Source: Tanypteryx hageni (taxonomy: Eukaryota > Arthropoda > Insecta > Odonata > Petaluridae). Taken from it: a stretch of DNA of 64,000 bases. This document shows positions 23,241-33,509 of the stretch, in pieces. Made by a program: the position numbers and the translations under genes. The stretch covers positions 38,790,577 to 38,854,576 of the forward strand of contig CM054116.1 in assembly GCA_028673005.1 (NCBI GenBank). The letters run 5' to 3'. The notes below the pieces were generated by a model. It was not told where the DNA came from. It did not search any database and saw only the letters and a list, made by a program, of their open reading frames with translations. How positions within the stretch are numbered: position 1 is the first letter of the stretch; each line of letters begins with the position of its first letter.

Positions 23241-23936
23241 GTTTAGGCACTTCCAGATGTGCTGGAGATTCAAAATTTTTTTCTAAGGTAGGACTTTGTG
23301 CAAAACCAACTAGAAAAAACGAAAATCTTGAAAAGTGCAACAATGCGGCCGTTAAAAATTTGCAATTGTTTAAACAAATTTTCAAGGTTTAGGCATTTCC
23401 TAATGTGCTACGGAGCTGAAATTTATTTCAGAGGTAGGATTTGAAAAAAAACGAAATAGGGATTATACAAATTTTGATATGTTGCATTGTTTGGCAGTTA
23501 AAATTTTAAACAAATAGATAACTGTTTAGACATTACGGGCTAAGCTAGAAAGCTGAAATTTTCAAGTTATGTACAGAGTAGTGCAATTGCACAAATAAAC
23601 ATTTGAATCTCTCCATAAACATTGCGGCGGCCGTTAAAAATGTTTAAAATTTAAACAATTGGAAACATATTATTTCACTTCTAGAAGTACTACAACTTTA
23701 AAACTTGGCAGAAACGTGTAGCATTAGTATCCCATAATGGAGAAAGTATAAAGTCCTTAAAATTGCAACGTTTTGGGAATGTTTTAATCTATTATTCTTA
23801 CATAAGGGGAAAACGAAAATCGCTCCGGAGGTGAAATATTTTGAATTAAAAAAATATTTGTAATGATGAAATATGAAAAATGAATGTTTTTTATGTTGAG
23901 ATTATATGCTTGCAGAATGCAAACACCAACTACTAG

Positions 23937-24691
23937 TTATATATAGACGTTTCTTACAGAGGAGGAGGATACTGATGTTTAGGCACTTCCAGATGAGCTG
24001 GAGATTCAAAATTTTTTTCATAGGTAAGATTTTGTGCAAAACCGCCTAGAAAAAACGAAAATCTTTAAAAAGTGCAATAATGCGGCCGCCAAAAATTCGC
24101 AATTGTTTAAACAAATTTTCAAGGTTTACGTATTTCCGCATGTGCTACGAAAATGAATTTTTTTATAAGTAGAATTCTTAAAAAAAAACGAAATAGGGAT
24201 TATACAAATTTTGATATTTTAATTTGTTTGGCAGTTAAAAATTCTTAAAGTTTAAACAAATAGATAACTGTTTAGGTACTACGGGATGAACTAGGAAGCT
24301 GAAATTTTCAAATTATTTACAGAGTAGTGAATTTGCACAAATAAACATTTCAATTTCACCATATATGAATTGCGGCGGCCGTTAAAAATTATTTAAATTT
24401 AAACAATTAGAAAAATATTATTTTACTTCTAGAAGTGCTACAACTTTAAAATTTGGCTAAAATGTGTAACATTTGTACCCCATAATGGAGAAAGTGTAAA
24501 TTTTTTAAAATTGCAACATTTGAGGATTGTTTTAAACTATTATTTTTACATGTGGGAAAAACGAAAATCGCTGCGGAGATGAAATACTTAGAATTAAAAG
24601 AATATTTGTAATGATGAAATATCTGTCTGAAAAATGAATGTTTTTTCAATGTGAGATGAAATGCTTGCAGTATGCAAGCACCAACTACTAG
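23937..24691 (+). mobile_element. Non-autonomous Helitron copy 2
   Basis: Begins TTATATATAGACG directly after the CTAG of copy 1, lacking about three bases of the usual TCATTATATATAG start. It ends with the TGCTTGCA-GTA-TGCAAGCA hairpin and CTAG at 24688-24691. At 755 bp it is close to full length. Its interior is much more similar to the inverted copy at 30880-31666 than to copies 1 and 4, so two subfamilies are present. Confidence 0.65.
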
Positions 24692-24839
24692 TCATTATAT
24701 ATAGACGTTTCTTACAGAGGAGGAGGATATAACATACATATTTATTTTATTTATTTATTTAAATAAAATAAAATAAATATGTATATTATATCCTCCTCTG
24801 TAAGAAATGTCTATATATAATGACTAGTAGTTGGTGCTT
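24676..24839. repeat. 164-bp palindrome containing Helitron end junction
   Basis: Each arm, about 80 bp, carries GCACCAACTACTAG, then TCATTATATATAGAC, then the CTTACAGAGG-AGGATATA region. The arms differ only by a 3-base indel and a few substitutions, and meet in a TTTATTTAAATAAAA centre near 24758. So the precise CTAG|TC junction of a Helitron 3' end and a Helitron 5' end occurs twice, in opposite orientations. Cruciform formation is possible. Confidence 0.8.
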
Positions 24840-25543
24840 ATATAGGAGGATACTAATGTTTAGGCACTTGCAGATGAGCTGGAGATTCGAAATTTTTTTC
24901 GTAGGTAGGATTTTGTGCAAAACCTACTAGAAAAAGCGAAAATCTTAAAATGTGCAACAATGTGGCCGCTAAAAATTCGTAATTGTTTAAACAAATTTTA
25001 AGGTTTATGTATTTCCGTATGTGTTACGGATCTGAAATTTTTTATATAGGTAGGATTTGTAAAAAAAAAATATAGGGATTATAGAAATTTTGATATTTTA
25101 ATTAGTTTGGTAGTTAAAAATTCTTAAAGTTTAAACAAACAGGTAAATGTGTAGACACTACGCGGCGAGTTAGGGAGCTGAAATTTTTAATTTATTTAAA
25201 AATTAGTCTATACAAACGAATAAACATTTCAGTGTATCCACGAAATTGTTATTGCGGCCGTTAAAAATTATTTAAATTTAAACAATTAGATAAATGTTAT
25301 TTCACTCCTAAATGAGCTACAAATTTAAAATATGGTAGAAATGTGTGGGATTATTAACCCAATGTGGAAAAAGTATGTTATTCCTAAAATTGCAAAAAAT
25401 AGCTATTGTTTTACTTCATTATTTTTCCATAAGGAAAAGCGAAAATCGGTCCCGAGGAGAAATCTTTTGAATTAATGAAATTTTTGCTTTGATGAAATAT
25501 CTATCTGAACAATTAATGTTTTTTCAAGGTTGGATGAAATGCT
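24692..25543 (+). mobile_element. Non-autonomous Helitron copy 3, rearranged
   Basis: Starts TCATTATATATAGACG at 24692 directly after the CTAG of copy 2. The right arm of the palindrome is inserted before the interior resumes at about 24841 (TATAGGAGGATACTAATG). The copy stops at GATGAAATGCT, just inside the expected terminal hairpin, where an inverted copy begins. Thus both ends are rearranged. Confidence 0.55.
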
Positions 25544-25930
25544 TTATTGTTTATTTGTTCAAATGGCCTACTCTGTACATAACTTGAAAATTTCAGCTTT
25601 CTAGCTTAGCCCGTAATGTCTAAACAGTTATCTATTTGTTTAAAATTTAAGAATTTTAACTGCCAAACAATGCAACATGTCAAAATTTGTATAATCCCTA
25701 TTTCGGTTTTTTCAAATCCTACCTCTGAAATAAATTTTAGCTCCGTAGCACATTAGGAAATGCCTAAACCTTGAAAATTTGTTTAATCAATTGCAAATTT
25801 TTAACTGCCGCATTGTTGCACTTTTTCAAGATTTTCGTTTTTTCTAGTTGGTTTTGCACAAAGTCCTACATTAGAAAAAAAATTTGAATCTCCAGCACAT
25901 CTGGAAGTGCCTAAACATTAGTATCCTCCT

Positions 25931-28900
25931 CATCATCATCATCATGCTTCTGTCCGAAGACAGGTTTTAACTGAATCGCTGCCTCCATTTCTCTCTCTCC
26001 CTAGAAGCCTCTTTTATACCTCTATAAGTATTATATCCCTGCTTTATATTATCTAATATTCCTATTCTTTTTCTCCCTCTTCCTCTTCTTCCACTAATTT
26101 TTCCTTCTAAGATCGTCCTTTGTAAACACTGTCTTCTCAATATGTGCCCTATCCAATTTGCTTTTCTTTTCCTAATTGTTTTTATTAGCATCATTTCTTC
26201 TCCCACCATTTCTAATACTTCTTCGTTTCTCTTCCTCTCTGTCCATTTCACTTTCATCATTCTTCTCCATATCCACATCTCAAAACTTTCTAAATATTTT
26301 TCCTCCTTTCTCCTTACCGTCCACGTCTCTGCACCATAAAGAGCTATGCTCCATATGTAGCATTTTGCTAATTTCTTCCTTGTTTCTAAATTTATTTTCT
26401 TGCTTGTGAGAAGCTCCTTCTTCTCGTTAAATGCTGCTTTTGCCATTGCAATCCTACTTCTGATGTCCTGTGTACTACTTCCATCCTGTGCTAAAATAAT
26501 GCTGAGATATTTGAAACTACTTACTTGTTCCAATTTTTGGCCATTTACCATTATATTTAATTCTTTATGTTCCTTTGAAACCACCATGACTTTCGTTTTT
26601 TCTGCATTGATCTTCATTCCATATTGTTGGCCAACCTCCACTAGTCTGTCTGTCATCCTCTGAAGCTCTTTCTCGCCTTCTGCTATTAAGCCCTGATCAT
26701 CTGCGTATTTAATGGTGGTAATACTTTCACCTCCTATCTTAAATCCTTTCTCTTCCATCAACGCTTCTTCTGTTATTGTTTCTGCATAAATATTAAATAT
26801 CGCTGGTGAAATAGGACAACCCTGCCTCACTCCCCTCCCTATTGAAGTGAAGTACTTTCTGTTTCTTCTCCTTCAACCCTGACTCTAATCTTTTGATCAA
26901 AGTAAAGGTTTTTAAGCAGTCTTTTATCTTTCCAATCTATTCCTATTTTGTTTAAAATACCCAGCATCTTATCCCATTTCACTCGGTCAAAAGCTTTCTC
27001 CCAATCTACAAAACAAAAATACATATCTTTATTGACTTCTAGCGCTCTTTCTATCATGATCCTCATACATCCTATAGCATCTCTAGTCCCCCTTCCTCTT
27101 CTAAAACCAAACTGATTATCTTGCAGCTCCTTTTCTATTTTACATTCAATTCTTTTGGTTATTATTCTGGTTAGAACTTTAGCTGTATGAGAAATTAAAC
27201 TAATAGTTCTGTAATCCTTACAACATTTTGCATTGTTCTTTTTCTCCAGTGGTACCATCACAACATCTAAAAAATCTTCAGGCCATATGCCAGTATCATA
27301 TACTTGGTTAAAAAATTTTGTTAGTTGCTTAACTGCTTTAGACCCCAAAACCTTAAGAACGTCCACGGGTATATCATCACTCCCAACAGCCTTCCTTCTT
27401 TTCATGTCATCAATTGCTCTTTTAACTTCAGACTCGAGAATACTTGGTCCTAGCTGATCTTCTTCCACATCCTCTTCTTCATTTAATTCAACATTTCTTG
27501 GCTTTCCTTCTTTGTCATACAGAACCTCAATGTATTCTTTCCAGACATTCTTTACATTGTCTGGCTCCGATACTATTTTACCACTTTTGTTCATGATTCC
27601 TTTACGTCCTATCTTTCTTGCTTTTTTCTTGAATAGTTCCCTTGCTTTGCTATACATGAGGTCTGTTCTACAAATTCTTTCACATTCGACAATCTCCTCG
27701 CATTTCTCATTTATCCACTGTTCTCTGGCTTTATCTGTTTCCCTTCTTAAAGCATTATTTAATCCTTGTACTTTCTTTGGCCTTCTTCAGTGTTTGTTCT
27801 TCCACTTTCTCCGCTCTTGCATTTTTTGCAGCATGGCTGCTGTGATCCAGGGTTTTTTGTTTCTTTCACCCGTTATCTTTCCTACCTTCTTTTCCATTAC
27901 ATCTTTAATGTTGCTATGGATGTATCTCCACTCCTCATCTACATTCTTCCTATTTTCTTCATCTCTCTCCCCCAACCTTTCCTCCAGCTCAGTCATAATA
28001 GCCTCCTTGTTTTTAAGGAGTTCCTCTAAGTTCCATTTCTTGTTAACTCTTATGTTTATCTTAACGCTCTTCAGTCTAAATTGTATATTTGCCACCAAAA
28101 GGTTGTGGTCAGAATCGATATCTGCCCCTGGTAGTGTTTTCACATTTTTAATGCTATTTCTAAATCTTTCATTGACTAGTATGTAATCTATCTGGTATCG
28201 TCTCTGGTCTCCTGGGCTTCTCCATGTGTAAAGTCTCCGCTGGTGATGCTTAAACCATGTATTAGTTACAATTAATCTATTTCTATGGCAGAATTCCACA
28301 AGTTTATCCCCTCTTTCATTTCTCTTCCCTAGCCCATATTTTCCCACTATGTTATCTTCCTGTCCCTCTCCGACTACACTGTTCCAATCTCCCATTACTA
28401 TGGTGGTGATCCTTCCTTTTCCCTCCTCCTCCAATATCTCCATAATCTGTTCATACATTTCATCTACTTCGTCGTCGCCAGCATTAGTCGTTGGCATATA
28501 CACTTGAATTATAAGCATTTTCACTGGCTCCATCTGAAGTTTTACGGCTATTAATTTATCATTAACTGTCACTACCTTGTTAATTCTTTCAGCTATCTCT
28601 TTTCTCATTATAATCCCCACTCCCCTTTCCTTTTTCTCCCCTCCCGAGTAAATAATCTTAAATTCGTCTGAATTTATCTCGCCTTCTCCTTCCCACCGAA
28701 CTTCACTAAGACTTACAATACCTACATTATTCCTTCTCATTTCCCTTTTTAAGTTCTCTAGTTTACCCCCTGAATTCATAGTCCTAACATTCCATGTGCC
28801 TATTCTTAATTTCTCACCACTTGCTTTCCTATTAATGTTAAATTTCCTCTGTGCATCCCCTAGGGTAGTCCCCACCCGGAGATCCGATTGGGAGACTATT

Positions 28901-29262
28901 TTACCTCCGGAATATTTTACCCCAGAAAGATCCATAGAGGTATTTTCAGCTTTTCAGCCTATCATGGGAAATATAATGAGGTAGTTTCCCCTTGCTTTCC
29001 TCATCGCAGTTTCACAGAGTGATTACCCATCTGTAGCTGTTCAGATCCACATGATCACCACCTACAGAGGTACTGTGCAAGCTGCTGCCCTTGCACAGGG
29101 GGATGTAAAACCCCCAAGACTGCTTCTTAGTCTGACTCTTCCCCTCAGACCTTTTCGGCTTGGATGGTCCTACCAGGAGAATTATCTCCCGCCGGCATAG
29201 CTCTTTGGTTCGTAAGAGTACACAAACCCTCCCACCTCTGTAAGGTTATGCAGTCCTTAGGG
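25931..29262 (-). mobile_element. RTE-clade non-LTR retrotransposon, near full length
   Basis: A 3332-bp insertion flanked by an exact 11-bp duplication AGTATCCTCCT (25920-25930 and 29263-29273). Read on the minus strand it has a roughly 330-bp 5' leader, one long coding region (endonuclease plus reverse transcriptase, 28935 to 25967) and a (GAT)n tail at the 3' end, all usual for RTE elements. The length is that of a complete element. Only one stop and one small frameshift break the coding region, so the insertion looks young compared with the Helitron it entered. Confidence 0.9.
25967..28935 (-). pseudogene. RTE endonuclease-reverse transcriptase, two lesions
   Basis: The ATG at 28935 opens an apurinic-endonuclease-like (EEP) domain: LRIGTWNVRT, VSLSEVRWEGEG, IQVYMPTT, VMGDWNSVVG and DSDHNLLVA, with the metal-binding Glu and the Asp/His pair in place; this domain nicks target DNA. 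A TGA at 27787-27789 interrupts the same frame. The RT domain follows: FVDWEKAFDRVKWDK (catalytic Asp), then, after a frame change, RQGCPISPAIFNIYAE and TIKYADDQGLIAEGE (YADD box), and an RTE-type C-terminus (LYGAETWTVRRKEEK, RKANWIGHILRR, GRRGRGRKR). The frame change at about 26840-26850 is a tandem duplication of CTTCA. The hybrid of a single-ORF plan and craniofacial-development-protein-2-like EEP matches RTE. Function is lost as it stands. Confidence 0.92.
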
Positions 29263-29320
29263 AGTATCCTCCTATATATCATTATATTATAGACGTTCCT
29301 TACAGAGGAGGAGGATATGG

Positions 29321-30430
29321 TCACTAACCAGCAAATTTTATTGGGTTCCCTTAATGATCCCCTTCGCCCCCTCTGGATTGAGACACAGAAGTTTCACGAA
29401 TACGTCAATGACAAATATTTTGACAGTTAATGAATGTTACGAAATTTTTGCAAGCCAACTTAAAACTTTGCAAGCAGCGCTGAAACTAGCAGACTAATGG
29501 CTAATGTTTTTTCTATGTGATATGACGGAGTTTCTTCTTTTGTTTATAGAAAGGAGTCACCGCTGCTTGGGTTATGTGAACCATTTATATAATTCTCTTA
29601 TTGCCCTTTGCCCAAAAAGCCCTTAGCACATAAAAATCCACTTGATAGTTTCGGAGGTGAAGCAGGCGGACAGACTGGCGGAAATGACCTGACTATAGAT
29701 GTACATTTTTTTATTTTTTGTAACGAACCCCTAAAAATCAATGAGTTGTATGAGAAATAGGTCGTGAAATGTTTTCTACTTGCATTTGTTAGGCTTAATA
29801 AAGTGATGTCGATGTTTGATCCTGACTGTACTTCATTTATCGACATGTATAGCTATTATAAAAATATTTGGAGAAAGGAAAAAGGGTAGGATTCAACGCA
29901 ATGCGAGGAGATGTTGAAATGGAAAAACTACGAGGAATTGGAAGAAAAGAAGTAGGAATACCTAGTAGAAAGAACAATGCCATTATCGCCACATGATGAT
30001 AGGCGCAGTTTCTGTAAAAGTATGTCAATGACTAAATTTTACAAGGAAAACGTATTTTTTTCTTGTACATTCCAATTTTATTTTCACCGACGCGTGTTAT
30101 TTTGCCATGAGGGTTGTGACAGAAAAGTTAGAAATTACGTAACTACGAGACCAGAGAGATTCGATTTCTCTGGGACAATTTCTCAATCATTGGGCTATGA
30201 CCTTCCTAAGGGTCGCGAATAACCTCTCGTAGGGTTGGTTCGTTCCTTGAAAAATTGTAGGAAAAAAACAAAACATTATTTTTATTACAAAAGTACATAC
30301 AAAATTCTCAATCAAAAGTGTGAGTTTATAGTAGCAAAAATGATATTTAATAATACATTTCTTATACTTATTACAATTAGAAAATCTAAAACAAAAGCGT
30401 AACTAATTTCAGAATGCCATTTTAGCCTAC
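29321..30430. other. No gene recognised
   Basis: Ordinary AT-rich DNA. Open frames at 29598-30222 have no recognisable domain. An AT-rich patch at about 30240-30420 precedes the old tandem repeats. Confidence 0.45.
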
Positions 30431-30830
30431 TTTCCAAAAAATGGGAAGTAGTCTTATGAGATCACCCGGGTGTCCGCGTGTGTGTCCCTAACATCTTCTT
30501 CATGAATCAACCGATTTCAACTAAATTTAGTATATAGAATATAAACATAAATTAATGACCAAATTAACATATTTAGACCGAATCGACACAGCAGGGGTGC
30601 CACAATTGCTAACTTAAACTTTTCGGTAATTATGAATTTGGAAGGGATTGGCCCAATTGATTTCAACGAAATTTTGTATGAAGTAGGCATGCAACATAAA
30701 ATAGCAAAATAAAGATGTGTAGTATAGATATAGAAAGCAGGGCGGCCACAATACGAAGAATTAAATAAATTATTTTTACACGTATTTGTGTTGAACTGTC
30801 CACATTAATTTTAACCAAATTTAATACTTA

Positions 30831-30879
30831 AAATATATATATACATACACGCACGCACGCGCACACGCGCACACATATA
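30831..30879. repeat. Microsatellite (TA, then CA/CG-type) left of Helitron
   Basis: ATATATATATA is followed by alternating CA/CG dinucleotides and ACACATATA, ending at the A that flanks the Helitron CTAG. Together with 31667-31731 it appears to be one microsatellite split by the Helitron. Confidence 0.7.
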
Positions 30880-31663
30880 CTAGTAGTTGGTGCTTGCATA
30901 CTGCAAGCATTTCATATCACCTTGCAAAAACATTCATTTTTCAGACAGACATTTCATCATTACAAATATTCTTTTAATTCTAAGTATTTCATCTCCGAGG
31001 CGATTTTCGTTTTTCCCACATGTAAAAATAATAGTTTAAAACAATCCCCAAATGTTGCAATTTTAAAGATTTTACACTTTCTTTATTATGGGGTATTAAT
31101 GCTTCACATTTTAGCCAAATTTTAAAGTTGTAGCACTTCTAGAAGTAAAATAATATTTTTCTAATTGTTTAAATTTAAATAATTTTTAACGGCCGCCGCA
31201 ATTTATATATGGTGAAATTGAAATGTTTCCATGTGCAAATAACTACTCTGTAAATAATTTGAAAATTTCAGCTTCCTAGTTCATCCCGTAGTACCTAAAC
31301 AGTTATCTATTTGTTTAAACTTTAAGAATTTTTAGCTGCCAAACAAATTAAAATATCAAAATTTATATAATCCCTATTTCGTTTTTTTTTAAGAATTCTA
31401 CTTATAAAAAAATCATTTCCGTAGCACATGCGGAAATACGTAAACCTTGAAAATTTGTTTAAACAATTGCGAATTTTTGGCGGCCGCATTATTGCACTTT
31501 TTCAAGATTTTCGCTTTTTGTAGTCGGGTTTGCACAAAATTCTACCTATGAAAAAAATTTCGAATCTCCAGCACATCTAGAAGTGCCTAAACATTAGTTT
31601 CCTCCTATATGTTATATGTATGTTATATCCTCCTCCTCCTCCGTAAGAAACGTCGATATATAA

Positions 31664-31666
<3 letters not shown>
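30880..31666 (-). mobile_element. Non-autonomous Helitron copy 5, complete
   Basis: Minus-strand element of 787 bp. Its 5' end is A|TCATTATATATCGACG (TC at 31666-31665) and its 3' end is the GCTTGCA-GTA-TGCAAGC hairpin, CCAACTA and CTAG (30883-30880), followed by T. It lies within a TA/CA microsatellite, whose AT steps supply the A^T target. It closely resembles copy 2. This is the cleanest copy and best defines the family's ends and length. Confidence 0.7.
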
Positions 31667-31730
<64 letters not shown>

Positions 31731-31731
31731 A
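31667..31731. repeat. (TA)n(CA)n microsatellite right of Helitron
   Basis: About 24 TA units followed by about 8-9 CA units. The 60-residue tyrosine/isoleucine-rich frame across it is an artefact. Confidence 0.95.
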
Positions 31732-32230
31732 AACCATATTAGCATATTTAAACCGAATCAGCCAAACAGGGGTGCCACAATTACAAATTGAACTCTTTCA
31801 ATAATTAAGGATTTAGAAGGGTTTGGCTGAACGGATTTCAATTAAATTGTGTATATAAGATTTTCACAACATATCATAATGAAATCAAGATGTTTAAAAC
31901 GGAGCTAAAGAGCAGGGCTACCACAGTAAAAAGCTAAATAATATTTCTTTTACACGTATTTCTAGAGAACTGAACTAATGGATTTTAACCAAATTTATTC
32001 TATTTTATCATCATATAAATAAATGATAAATGACCAATATATTATATTTTAACCGGGTCAACTAAACAGGGATACGACAATATCAATGTTAGAATTTTTC
32101 TGTAAATATGAATTTGGAAGGTATTTGCTCAACAGATTTCAAAGAAATTTCGTGTAGGGGAAATGGGAAAATGAAATGAATATGTTTAGAACGGGTCAAA
32201 AAAGCAGGGCTACCACAATATAAGGAAAAA

Positions 32231-32933
32231 TAATTTTCTTATTTCAAAGCTAATACAGTATATGATTATATTGCGACGAATTTCACGAAAAGCACTTCTG
32301 AGTCACGGGAAATCTCTATACACCCATGCTTGTTATATATAAAAATTGTATTAAAAGTAAAGTAGGCAGATTAGTTCTTTCCATAACAACTTGTTATGTT
32401 ATTGTGTATCTACTGAAATGAGACAAGGTGGCTCATGATGGCAAGAAGTAGGTAGTAAGTATACGGTATAAATTCCTTTTAAAATCTATATTAACATTTT
32501 ATTAGTTTCTCATTCTTAAATATATACATTTGTTGCAAGAGATATGGTTACTTTCGCTCAGAAAGGGGTCTTTAGCAAAAAGAGGTGTTAACTTAAAAAT
32601 GTTGAATTCAGATAATGCTATGGTCGTATGAGTTTTTCCACATCGCCTCCATTGAAAAAAAACACGTATTTTTTCTTAGATAGCAAAAACTTTAATGATC
32701 AGTACCGGAAATTTCATAATTTACGCTAAATTGGGATCGCTGAACATTAATGTAACGCAGTGAAGAAATAACTAGCGTTTTAGCGAAAATCAGTGATTAT
32801 CGAAAGTATTCAGTATTTCTGATGAACTTTGCCTTTGAGTTCAGTCGCAGAATCTTATTATATGGGATGGTGAAATAATACAAAGTGTTAACGTTAATGT
32901 TTAATTAATTAAAACATATATCGCAATCTAGGC
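32231..32933. other. No gene recognised
   Basis: AT-rich DNA without recognised signals; its last eight bases (ATCTAGGC) are the left target duplication of the next MITE. Confidence 0.45.
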
Positions 32934-33190
32934 CAGTGTTTCTCAACCCTTTTGTAGCCGCGGACGCCCTACAAAGTCGCGCAGGTTCTGCGGACCCCCT
33001 CCCCATGAAAAGTTCGTATATTTTTCATTCATTGTCTCGTTTTTTTACTTTTAAATATTAATCAGATCTATGCGCAGGATCAAACAAGTTATAGATATAA
33101 ATAAACATCATGTTCTATCCAACTCGCGGACCCCCAAGAGATAACGCGCGAACCCCTATGGGCCCGGGAACCCCCGGTTGAGAAACACTG
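32934..33190. mobile_element. hAT-type MITE (257 bp) with exact 8-bp TSD
   Basis: Inverted ends CAGTGTTTCTCAACC are identical in their first 15 bases on both sides, and subterminal CGGACCCCC-like blocks occur at both ends. ATCTAGGC is duplicated exactly at 32926-32933 and 33191-33198. The ends resemble those of the 20.8-kb hAT relic, which suggests the same broad lineage but not necessarily the same source. No coding capacity. Confidence 0.85.
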
Positions 33191-33280
33191 ATCTAGGCTT
33201 CATTTTAATCAAAACATCACATCAAGTCGTGACGTGAAATTCAACAGGGAACAATCGAGCTCGTCTTATGGCTGGAAAAA

Positions 33281-33509
33281 ATTCAAGAACAAGCAATTTA
33301 AAAAATGTACCTGCCTCAGGTATCTCCAATAGCCACAACAAAGTTAAAAAACCATATGCGCATTTCGGCTTTTAGAATCTATTTTCGGCGAATTACCACC
33401 GAAGACGGCTGCTTTGTAGCCGAAATGCGCATGTTTCTTTTTTTAACCTTGCTGTGGCTATTGGAGCTACCTGAGGAAGTACATTTTTTAAAATTGTTTG
33501 TTCTTGAAT
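33281..33509. repeat. 229-bp fold-back (long inverted repeat)
   Basis: Left arm about 33281-33373 and right arm about 33413-33509 are reverse complements with scattered substitutions and short indels, from ATTCAAGAACAA and AAAAAATGTAC through CCTCAGGTA, CTCCAATAGCCACA to ATGCGCATTTCGGCT. The 40-base loop contains a small TTCGG/CCGAA stem. No target duplication, TIR motif or coding capacity was found. A transcript would fold into a nearly continuous 90-bp duplex. Confidence 0.85.

Larger units (their letters stand above)
20688..23936 (+). mobile_element. Non-autonomous Helitron copy 1, interrupted by hAT
   Basis: The 5' end is A|TCATTATATATAGACG (TC at 20688-20689), followed by TTTCTTACAAAGGAGGAGG. 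After a hAT element (20759-23240) the copy resumes at 23249 and ends with a TGCTTGCA-GAA-TGCAAACA hairpin, CCAACTA and CTAG at 23933-23936. Without the hAT and its duplication it is about 760 bp. The interior has diverged tandem modules around GGCCGTTAAAAATT and no protein-coding domain. It must be mobilised in trans by a full Helitron. The next copy follows immediately. Confidence 0.65.
25544..29320 (-). mobile_element. Non-autonomous Helitron copy 4, inverted, split by RTE
   Basis: 25544-25930 is the inverted equivalent of 23249-23600 in copy 1 with few differences, lacking the 3' third. An RTE element (25931-29262) is inserted in the AGTATCCTCCT sequence. Beyond it, 29279-29320 is a 5'-terminal segment (TCATTATATTATAGACG, then TTACAGAGGAGGAGGATAT) in the orientation opposite to the rest of the copy, so this 5' end is inverted, as in copy 3. 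Confidence 0.5.
30431..32230 (+). repeat. Old tandem array of ~300-bp units, interrupted
   Basis: Three diverged units align: about 30553-30830, 31733-32030 and 32031-32230. Each has ACCAAATTAACATATTT-like start, CCGAATC followed by CAGGGGTGCCACAAT, a GGAAGGG/TTGGC block, ATTTCAACGAAATTTTGTA, and a GCAGGGCTACCACAATA block before an ACACGTATTTNT segment. Between the first two units lie a TA/CA microsatellite and a complete Helitron. The region just before the first unit (30431-30552) carries TCCGCGTGTGTGTCC and ACCGATTTCAACTAAATTT, the module seen in other repeats here. Confidence 0.55.

Noticed and set aside
24446..24649. 67-codon frame (-) nearly identical to the one at 30922-31125 (+)
   Set aside because: Both lie at homologous positions in two Helitron copies; conservation reflects recent repeat similarity, and the other copies do not keep the frame. 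No coding signal beyond that.
27512..28186. 224-codon plus-strand frame
   Set aside because: Antisense shadow of the RTE coding region on the minus strand.
31609..31791. Tyr/Ile-rich 60-codon frame
   Set aside because: Translation of a TA/CA microsatellite.
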